From: Podochytrium sp. JEL0797
Taxonomy: Eukaryota > Chytridiomycota > Chytridiomycetes > Chytridiales > Chytriomycetaceae
Reading direction: 5' to 3'
NCBI GenBank assembly: GCA_027596195.1
Contig: JADGJG010000977.1
Span: forward strand, 1 to 10,254
Length of the DNA: 10,254 nt
A program made the position numbers and the translations under genes. Below the pieces are notes generated by a model, which searched no databases, had not been told where the DNA came from, and was given only the letters and a program-made list of their open reading frames with translations. Positions 1 through 6,621 of the stretch are shown piece after piece (the stretch's first letter is position 1; each line of letters starts with the position of its first letter).

Positions 1-603
1 CCCCCCCCCCGTATGTCGATAAATCGCAATCACACCTGCCAAATCCACTCAAACCTTCATTTGTCCACTGATGCACATCCGCTTGCGGCGGTAGCGAGAT
101 TTGCGAGGCAAGTGACTGGCCACCCGCACGAAAAGATTCGTTTTTATTTCATCGCCATTTTGTATATTTTCCTTCCCACTAATAATAAGAAATCAATTCC
201 TTTCACGTCTGTTAAACTGGGAGGAATTAACTTCTGAAGGGCGGGTGCGTTTTGGGGATGCTGCAGAGTTTCACCGTTTTTTCTGGGTGGTCCGAATGGC
301 GTTCGCGGAAAAAGACGAGAATTTTGAGCGACGGGATACGTCGAATACACCAATGGGCAAGGAAAAGGTTTATCCAAGACAAGATCATTCCATTCTCGAA
401 AAATATAGGGAATGAAGGGGGGGAGAAACTCAGACTTCGGTGTGTCCGAGTGGCATTCGCGGAAAAAAGACAAGAGAATATTGAGCAACGGCATGCGTCG
501 AATACGCCAATGAGAAGGTTCACTTGAGGCAACAGAATTCGATTCACAAATATACAATACGCCAGCAAAATAGAGCAAAAACTAAATCGCTCTTCCCCTT
601 TCA
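1..603. other. No convincing gene; repeat-bearing intergenic stretch
   Basis: No reading frame here has domain-like content. The longest ones (about 75 to 144 codons, either strand) overlap each other and change frame across the two repeat copies, which argues against coding. The window opens with a run of ten C. The only clear structure is the pair of direct repeats at 291-362 and 445-518. The stretch also holds the 3' flank of the minus-strand gene that ends at 604, but no exact AATAAA hexamer lies close to that stop. Confidence 0.6.
291..518. repeat. Two diverged direct copies of a ~73-bp unit, 154-157 bp apart
   Basis: Copy 1 is 291-362 and copy 2 is 445-518. Both begin TCCGARTGGC and TTCGCGGAAAAA, then share TTGAGC, CGTCGAATAC and CCAATG. 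Small indels move the period from 154 at the left end to 157 at the right. The roughly 80-bp spacer between them is not repeated. In copy 2, GTCCGAGTGG (444-453) resembles the A box of class II tRNA genes, and GCGTCGAATAC (495-505) is a weak B-box match about 50 bp later, so a tRNA-derived short repeat is conceivable. The tRNA part is inference; the duplication is seen directly. Coding is unlikely because the copies lie in different frames. Confidence 0.6.
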
Positions 604-1532
604 TCATTCCATGCCACCATAACGCACCCTTTTTCCTCGCTTCCTCAACTCCCGAGTCGGCGTTTCCACCACCGCCGCTGCTGCCTTGCGCTTCTTTGAC
701 TTGGTCGCGGGTTTTTCAACAATGGCCGGCTCCACTTCCTGAGTAACGGGTTTCGCCACGCTTTCGGATGCTTCGGCTGATGCTTCGGCGGTCCGAGTGG
801 TTTCGGCGACGGCAACGGAACTTTTTTCGATGGATGCGTCGTTGACTGATGCGTTGACTACGGCGGCGACAGGCGTTTCTGAGACGAGAGTATTGGATTC
901 GCCCGTTGCAAGTGCCGGGGGCTCTTTCACCACAGCAGTAGAAATGGGAATCTGTTGCGACGCGTCGATCGTGGCAACGACAGGTGCAACAACTTGAGCG
1001 GCGGCAGCAGTTGCATTTTCAGCAAGTTTCGTAACTTGTTCCAACGCTTCTTCCTCCTTCTTGGCCTCTTGTTGCTCCTTCCACAACTGTTGCACGGTTT
1101 CTTCGTGTGGCACGGCGGTAGGTTCGACAACTGCAGTAGCAGCAGCAGTTGTAGAATTAAGCACTTGACTCACAGCCACAGGCTCGTCGTCGCCAGAGAA
1201 TGGAATAATGGGGTCTTTGGTGCATAAAAACGCGTTTTTGTCAGCATGAGTCAAAACATGAGTCAACGGGGTGTGATTCCACCTTCTTCGCCGCCAAACA
1301 CGGCATGATCGTACCGAATGCGGCTCTCTCCATGCCCGTCTTGGTCTCCATCATCGTCGGCCGGGGTGTCGGCGAAGCCGTAGTCACCATCGTCTGCGCC
1401 TTCACGCACATTGAGGAAACTGGTGGGATCGTTTGCGATGATCGCGTCTGGACTGGGTGGAGCATCGTTGTCTTGATTGAACTTTGCGGGGGATGTGGAT
1501 TCGTCGGGTGTTGTTGCGGCAATGTCAGGCAT
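604..1532 (-). CDS. Unrecognised acidic/alanine-rich protein with basic C-terminal tail (2 exons, 286 aa)
   Basis: I do not recognise this protein. Reading from 1532 down, exon 1 is 1532-1283 and exon 2 is 1214-604, joined across a 68-nt intron (1282-1215). The donor is AAG|GTGGAA and the acceptor CAAAG, with a CTGAC branch point about 30 nt before it. This was the only donor tried whose phase (1) carries the frame through; without splicing, exon 1 runs into TGA at 1263. The product has an Asp-rich N-terminal third (runs of D and G at residues 46-68), a possible short helix rich in E, K and Q (122-150), a long Ala/Val/Thr/Glu low-complexity region, and two basic clusters (KSKKRK at 255-260, and KRGKRVR near 275-281) that look like nuclear localisation signals. 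A nuclear role is therefore only a guess. The start was chosen because upstream in-frame ATGs would run into the divergent gene at 1547. Non-consensus splice sites lower my confidence in the junction. Confidence 0.6.
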
Positions 1533-1546
1533 TTTTTCGTTCGAAA
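1533..1546. promoter_or_regulatory. 14-bp gap between two divergent start codons
   Basis: The gap is T-rich with a TTCGAA palindrome. If both starts are right, the two transcripts must have 5' ends inside each other's coding region, or one start is misplaced. No TATA box fits in the gap. Confidence 0.35.
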
Positions 1547-2489
1547 ATGGCCACAAGTTTTGGGCACCTTCCTTCTGGGATGGTCGTGTTTTCGATCTGC
1601 GACTACGTTCTCCGCTCTGACGCCGAGTCATTTGCGTCTCTTTCTTTGTCGAGCCGCGGTTTAAGACACCACTGCGGCGTGGTTCTCTTCCGGGCATTAA
1701 AGAAGCAACGCAAGGAAAGCGTCGTCGCCAACGCCTCGAACGCCCTCACAAAACACATTCGCATCGCAAACGACTTTTTTAATCTCGCTCTCGACTCTCC
1801 CTTTTCCAAAAAGATTGACGCTGAAGACATCGCCTTTCCGCTCTCGCAAATCGATCAAGTCGACGAAATCATCGCTACAATTCTCCGCAACGCCGAAGAG
1901 CCAGCGACGCATCCGCCTAGGAATCTACCCGAAATCAGCGTCCCTTTCGACATGGTCGTGTTCTTCAAATTCACACACCGCCGCTTGCAGAAAATCTGGA
2001 ACACCACCACCACAATCGCCGAATCCGAGTTCCCCATTTCCCTCTTTGACCCCGTGGTGTCGGCTGGTGTGTAGTTATTTCATTCCACCCTCACAATTTA
2101 ACACGGTCCTATTCCCACACGTTCCAGGCGACGATTCCGGCCGCCCCCGTCTATCCCTCGTCTGGCCAGATTCCTATGAAACCATCGGCACATGGACCCG
2201 CGAACGTGCCGAAAACAAACGCAGGTTCCTGGTCCCGTTCTTTGGCATTGGCGATCACCTCTCGCCCTACCTGCTGCGGTTTCACATTGACTGCACACTT
2301 GAATCGGACACATTTGGGCACGTGTTTCGAGAATCCAACAAGGATGGGTATTTATTCTTGGGTGGGGATGAGGAGTTTATCATGACAGAGTTGACGTGTG
2401 TGGCTCCTGGGTTTACCCAGTTTTTGGAGGGCTTGTTGGAGATGGAGAAGAGTGTGGCTGCTGGGGTCTCTGAGTGTGGGTTGTGGTAG
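1547..2489 (+). CDS. F-box protein with C-terminal SUKH (SMI1/KNR4)-like region (2 exons, 293 aa)
   Basis: Exon 1 is 1547-2066 and exon 2 is 2128-2489. The 61-nt intron (donor GTGTGT, acceptor TTCCAG) joins in phase 1, giving VVSAG followed by DDSG, and bypasses a TAG at 2072. Residues 8-50 fit an F-box: LPSGM, then a hydrophobic helix ICDYV, SFASLSLSSRGLR and a third helix. F-box proteins recruit substrates to SCF ubiquitin ligases through Skp1. Residues 207-282 (FLVPFFGIGDHL, YLLRFHID, then VAPGFTQFLEGLLE) resemble the SUKH fold, in which a glycine-aspartate strand region is followed by a closing FxxFL helix. Human FBXO3 combines F-box and SUKH plus an ApaG domain; no ApaG is seen here. The start at 1547 keeps the F-box's leading LP intact, whereas the next ATG (residue 12) would cut it off. 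Both domain calls are by eye; the gene structure is firmer than the function. Confidence 0.6.
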
Positions 2490-2628
2490 CGCTGCTATGC
2501 GTTGCGAGGCATGTGCGTGTTGCATTCATGGTGCTGCAAGCACCCGTGGAGAGTTTCTTGGCCTAATTTTTCAATTTCTTGCGACGCGTTTCTTTTCTCT
2601 CAAAAATATCATTTGTATATCAATAGAA

Positions 2629-2636
2629 TATAAAGG
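2629..2636 (+). promoter_or_regulatory. TATA-like box TATAAAGG
   Basis: It lies 55 bp upstream of the ATG at 2684, in the 194-bp gap between the end of the F-box/SUKH gene and the F-box/LRR remnant. Position and sequence suit a core promoter for the latter. The gap shows nothing else. Confidence 0.3.
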
Positions 2637-2683
2637 ATGGGTACTTGTGCTTGTTGGTGGACTTGTTGTGAGCTTGGCCGTCA

Positions 2684-3777
2684 ATGGACACCAACCAACC
2701 GCCACGACCGCCAACCCTCAGCGATCTCTATTCCCTCCTTCACCAAGTGTCCTCAACCTAGTCGCAAATGAGGCTCGAATTCCAGTCCCGTTTGGACCAA
2801 ATCGCCTCTCCACTCCAGCATCAATAGTCAATACCCTCCACTCATCCCTCACATCTCCGTTCTCCACCATGTCCCGCGAAATGGCCCACACCCCCCGCCA
2901 CCTGTCTCTCCAAATCCTGCAGCTCCAAAACCCAACAAAGAAGCATTACACTCGTTTCACGGGACTCCCGAGGGAAGTGACTGGACGGATCCTGAGTTGG
3001 ATTGAACCCAAGCAAGTCTGGAAGCTTCGCAGGTTGTCGAAGGCGTTCAACGTGGAGATGTCTTCTGACTCGTTTGCACGCATGCGTTACGTGCCGCAAA
3101 GGATTAAGTGCATTAAACCAAGCGACTGGGATCTCGTCTACTTGAAAGCACCAGTCACGTATCAGCAGGCCCATGTTGAGCACCATTGGAAACATCTGAC
3201 CGAGTTTTGGTGGGGCAAAGACGAGGACGATGAATATCTCGAGGAAGATGAATGCATTCTTATTCATACCGGAATTCCTGATGACGTCGCTGCTCCTCTC
3301 TAACTGGGCCAATTCCTTTCGAAATCGGTCTCTTGTCGTCTCTCAACGTGTTGGATTTGGAAGGAAACAATCTGACTGGCGATATTCCCACCTCTCTTTG
3401 TCGGTTGGTTGGTTTGACTGTTCTGGATTTGTCTGAGAATGCGGGTCTTTCTGGCCCTTTGCCTCACGAACTTGGCTGCCTGGAGAATCTCAAGCATTTG
3501 AATATTTCATGCTGCTCGGTTTCAGGAGAGATTCCGAGTGGGTGGGGCAGCCTCACCAACCTGAAGTCGTTGAAGTTGTTCTTCAACCCCAACATGTCAG
3601 GGTCGATTCCTGCGTCATTGGGACAGCTCACTCTTCTGAATTCCCTTCAACTTAATGGATGCTATCTTTCTGAGCTGGGCCAATTTCAACTTGGAGGGGC
3701 TGCACCTCAATGAAAACTGCTTGACTGGGGAGGAGCCTGTGGAATTGAAGGATTTGGAAAGACTTCGTAATTGCTAA
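2684..3777 (+). pseudogene. Degraded F-box / leucine-rich-repeat gene
   Basis: Coding-like sequence continues over about 1.1 kb but in shifting frames. From ATG 2684 the frame reads MDTNQPPRPPTLSDLY, a Pro-rich lead into a possible coiled coil, but meets TAG at 2759 and again at 2825. The F-box (LPREVTG at 2965, ILSWI, LRRLSKAFN) lies in a second frame that ends with TAA at 3301. An LRR array resumes in a third frame from 3300 (LTGPIPFEIG) with about five 24-residue plant-type repeats (LxxLxxLxLxxNxLxGxIP). The last repeat needs one T fewer in the TTT at 3684-3686 to reach NLEGLHLNENCLTGEEP and the stop at 3775-3777. No intron can explain the 3300 shift: there is no AG between about 3250 and 3359. 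Either this is a pseudogene or the assembly has several errors. A shortened product from ATG 2869 (144 aa, F-box only) remains possible. Confidence 0.65.
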
Positions 3778-3844
3778 GTACTTGGGTGGTTCATTTGAAT
3801 ATTGTGAGGGAGTGAGATTCAAAATTAATTTTCTTTCACTCTTC

Positions 3845-4005
3845 TACACAACACGTCAGGCCAAACCAATCGGACCTCCATTGCCAAAGTGGCGCGTTGT
3901 GGTGGGGAATATGGCGACGATATCGAGGATGACATACTCGAGGATGCTGGAATTCCTCCTGCCATCACGCGGTGCAAGAATCTTTTGAGAATGACAATGT
4001 GTTAG
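3845..4005 (+). other. Possible scrap of a second F-box/LRR-type gene
   Basis: An open stretch encodes GGEYGDDIEDDILEDAGIPP and ITRCKNLL before TAG at 4003-4005. The acidic run followed by a Gly-Ile-Pro resembles the segment DDEYLEEDE...TGIPDD in the neighbouring F-box/LRR remnant. There is no start codon, and the similarity is short and low in complexity. The rest of 3778-4062 shows nothing else recognisable. Confidence 0.2.
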
Positions 4006-4061
4006 TACATGATCCTGTGTGTGCATCCGCAATCATCGAAAAGTTCGCGTCAAGCCAAATC

Positions 4062-4067
4062 TTTATT
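4062..4067 (-). terminator. Poly(A) hexamer AATAAA overlapping the stop of the WLM protease gene
   Basis: Plus-strand TTTATT reads AATAAA on the minus strand and shares bases with the TAA stop codon (4065-4063). An exact hexamer here would imply a very short 3' UTR. Confidence 0.4.
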
Positions 4068-5180
4068 GTTCATGCACCTTCCCTTTCTGTTCATCACACG
4101 CATCAGCCATTTCTTGCTCCCACTGCTCAAGTTTCCTCTTCTCCGCCGCAGCCAACACAACTTCCCGCTGCGGCTGCAGCCCCGCAATACCGCTCGGACC
4201 TTCTCCTCCCAATACAAAGCTACCACCCACATATCCCTGCCTCCTCCCCTCTTCCTCAACACCACTAAATATACGACTCCCATCCTCCCTCCCACCCCCC
4301 GTAATCAAACCCCCCGAAAACCGCGCATACTCCTTATTCAACACGCTATTCATTTCATGAAACGCCTCGTTATGGTCCGAATGCACCATATGCACGAGTT
4401 CATGCAACAAGACTTTGACTACAGTCGCGTAGTGTCGGAACCCGTCGAGCTTGTCTGTGCGTAAGCGAATCGAGATTTCTTGGCCCTTGTTTTTGTTGAA
4501 TCCGAGGATTGTTTTGTCGTTGGGGTGGAGTTCAGTGAGGAGGGGGATGAACCATTGGTGTTTCCTCTGGATTCGAAAAAGGTGTAGGGCAGATCAGTAA
4601 AAGCGGGGGCTCAACACGCGGGGGCTTTTCCTCACCATCACTTCAATGATGCCGATATCCTCTCTCAATCGAATCAGCATGTTCTTGGCTTGGATTGAGT
4701 CTGAGAATTCAGGCAACGGGACAACGGTGCCGAAAGAGAATGTTCGCGAGGGTGAATTAGGATCGCGCGGTTTCGATTTCGGAGCCGATTGTTCCCTCTT
4801 AATTCCGCAAGAAGCACGATTAGAAACTATATAATTCACAACCCACAAGCGGAGGGTATCCACTGTACCTTTTTTCGAATCTCCAACACATTGTCCTTGC
4901 GCACAACTTCGTCACGATCCTTGGCCGATGTTCCAATCATGAGCACTTTGAGCGCTGAGATCTGTTCAGCCGTTTCAATTCCAGCCGCAGCGAAAAGGGG
5001 CGCAAGCCCCGCTTCATCGGATGCCTGGGCAAACACTTTATGCAACAGTTTCTGGTTCGATGCCGGGATGCCAGTGATTGATTCGAGACTCTGTTTGACT
5101 GACAGAACGGTTGCGCAAGAAAGATCAAGGGGAACGAAGTGGAGAGTTCCTCGATGCGAGACGGGGAGTGAGATTTGCAT
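4063..5180 (-). CDS. Ubiquitin-like + WLM-domain zinc metalloprotease, WSS1-type (3 exons, 325 aa)
   Basis: Exons are 5180-4869, 4797-4636 and 4566-4063. The introns are 71 and 69 nt, both phase 0, with branch-like CTAAT and CTGAT. Each junction restores the family alignment: IRKK|REQ, then IEVM|RKHQWF. Residues 1-103 form a ubiquitin-like domain (MQISLPV, then NQKLLHKV, LKVLMIGTS). The WLM domain starts near residue 122 (RTFSFGTVVPLP), and its zinc site is HELVH (213-217) with a third ligand at His223 in SDHNEAF; Glu214 would be the catalytic base. WSS1/Spartan-type WLM proteases cleave proteins crosslinked to DNA. UBL-WLM fusions are known in fission yeast (SPCC1442.07c) and plants. A Gly-rich SFVLGG motif follows the protease core, then a charged C-terminal helix. 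I see no obvious SUMO-interaction motif or zinc finger. Its start lies only 61 bp beyond the stop of the gene upstream. Confidence 0.9.
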
Positions 5181-5215
5181 ATTATTGAACGATGGATTTC
5201 TGATTTGATTTTGGA

Positions 5216-5253
5216 TTTATTTCAAATCCCGATTTCTCTTTTTATTTCAAATC
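5216..5253 (-). terminator. Direct repeat carrying two AATAAA hexamers
   Basis: The 13-mer TTTATTTCAAATC occurs at 5216-5228 and 5241-5253. Read on the minus strand, each copy contains AATAAA. The first overlaps the TAA stop of the 424-aa gene (5244-5242) and the second lies about 20 nt after it. Both are candidate poly(A) signals. The same 61-bp gap (5181-5241) must also serve the start of the WLM protease gene. Confidence 0.4.
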
Positions 5254-6516
5254 AGAGGACAAATACCGCTGCCAATTCAATAAACATATCGCCGCCATTC
5301 GCACCTCGCGATAGCGACTCGCAAATTCCACAACACCCTTCTCACTCTTGATTTCGCGACCCACCGTTTTCACCCAATATTGCACATTTTCAACGTGAAG
5401 TGGGACTGAGATTTCGTTTCCCCCGATTCCGGCAGATTGGTAGGTTTGTTTCTGCGACATTCGACGGCTCCAGTTGAATGGTTTTTGTTTTGTCGCTGCA
5501 GGTAAATCAATTTCCCTCCCAAAGAGGGATACTATTCTACCAGCTGCATTGACGCTTGGCATTGCAGGCGCGTGGGTTGGCGATTCAGAAGGCGGGGTGA
5601 TGGATGCGAGCTTTGACTTTGGAATCATCTGTCTCGCGAGGCGAGTTGCGTGTACTATTGAGCAGGCGGAAGATACATCATGATTTGGAAAGGGCGGCGT
5701 CTGTCCCCCGCCGCCTGGCAAGTCCGACTCACCCGGAAGAATAACATCCTCCTCGAATTTCGCCACGTGAACCATCTCTTTCTGCGTATTTGATTGCAGG
5801 CATGTTTGTTCTGCAGACGGTGCGATTTCAGGAGGCGTTGCCGTTGGAGTCGCAAGCACATTCTGGATAACCGGAAACTGATCCACCCCAAGATCAAGCT
5901 CAACAGAAACAATTCTTCCTCTGCTGTACTTCAACAATGCCTTGCTGATTGCAGGAAACTCGTTCAACCCGACAAACGTTTCTTCTGCAGTCGCGTGTTG
6001 CAATTTCTGACGCAACTTTTTCCTCTGCACACGGACAATTGCAGCAGGAGAATGAGAAGAGAATATTCCATTCGCCTCGCAAGACGCAGTATCAAATGCC
6101 GCGGGTGGTTGGGGAGTCGAGTTTCGAATTTGCCGTGATGACAGTGAGCGGCACGAATGGAGTTCCAAAGGTTGCCAAGAGTTTTCAATCTTTGCGTCGG
6201 AGGAGATTCCAACAGCCTTCATGACTGGTGTTGGTGGCATCTCTGCATGCATGTCGGTTTGACAGGATCGTTCGACAATTTGTTTGACCAAGGAGGCGCC
6301 GGGTGGCTGCTCGCATGATGGATTTGGCCGCGTTGTTCCCACGTCCAATGACTCGTAGAGATGAATAATTTCGTGGACGGGATTCCAACACACTTTGGGA
6401 GTCGTGAATTTCGAAATCGGATTTCGTTGGGGCGGATTAGCTTCCAGCAAGGGATCAGGAAGGATGAGGTGAGTCAAGTTGGCTTCGACGAGGTTGAAGA
6501 GGGCCGTACGCGACAT
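5242..6516 (-). CDS. Unrecognised Ser/Pro-rich protein (single exon, 424 aa)
   Basis: A single uninterrupted frame of 425 codons is unlikely by chance in this intron-rich window, so I take it as a real gene, but I recognise no family. No signal peptide or membrane segment is apparent. The N-terminus (residues 1-60) has a mixed hydrophobic, fold-like composition (LFNLVEANLTHLILPDPLL). Residues 60-160 and 215-325 are Ser/Pro/Thr-rich and probably disordered. A basic patch RKKLRQKL (165-172) precedes a more ordered stretch to about 220. Residues 375-420 (VENVQYWVKTVGREI, then FASRYREVRMAAICLLNWQ) look helical and aromatic-rich, and are the best candidate for a conserved domain. The start at 6516 is the first ATG of the frame, 105 bp from the divergent RLI1 start. 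The stop overlaps an AATAAA. Confidence 0.7.
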   Translation of the reverse strand: MSRTALFNLVEANLTHLILPDPLLEANPPQRNPISKFTTPKVCWNPVHEIIHLYESLDVGTTRPNPSCEQPPGASLVKQIVERSCQTDMHAEMPPTPVMKAVGISSDAKIENSWQPLELHSCRSLSSRQIRNSTPQPPAAFDTASCEANGIFSSHSPAAIVRVQRKKLRQKLQHATAEETFVGLNEFPAISKALLKYSRGRIVSVELDLGVDQFPVIQNVLATPTATPPEIAPSAEQTCLQSNTQKEMVHVAKFEEDVILPGESDLPGGGGQTPPFPNHDVSSACSIVHATRLARQMIPKSKLASITPPSESPTHAPAMPSVNAAGRIVSLFGREIDLPAATKQKPFNWSRRMSQKQTYQSAGIGGNEISVPLHVENVQYWVKTVGREIKSEKGVVEFASRYREVRMAAICLLNWQRYLSSDLK

Positions 6517-6621
6517 GTGGAGTGGCCGAGAGGGAACGAGTGTGTGCCTCCAGGCAGTGACGATTTTTCTGCGACTTGATTTTTTTTTCTTTTTCTGTCG
6601 TTTGCGCCAAACAGCTTTTGC
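6517..6621. promoter_or_regulatory. 105-bp divergent promoter region between the 424-aa gene and RLI1
   Basis: This is the whole space between two divergent start codons. It holds a T-rich tract (about 6563-6595) immediately upstream of RLI1, on the plus strand, and no TATA box. A shared bidirectional promoter is inferred from position only. Confidence 0.45.

Noticed and set aside
1..10. Run of ten C as a telomere or contig-end signal
   Set aside because: A single homopolymer without repeat units is not a telomere; it may only mark where the window was cut.
13..237. 74-codon plus-strand frame near the window start
   Set aside because: No domain, unremarkable length for chance, and no supporting splice or promoter context.
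2747..2761. 15-nt GT...AG segment that would remove the first TAG of the F-box/LRR remnant
   Set aside because: Far too short for a spliceosomal intron, and the frame still meets TAG at 2825.
2398..2868. N-terminal extension of the F-box frame back to 2398
   Set aside because: It overlaps the end of the F-box/SUKH gene and a TATA-like box, is Trp/Cys/Val-rich without pattern, and the better N-terminus lies in another frame from 2684.
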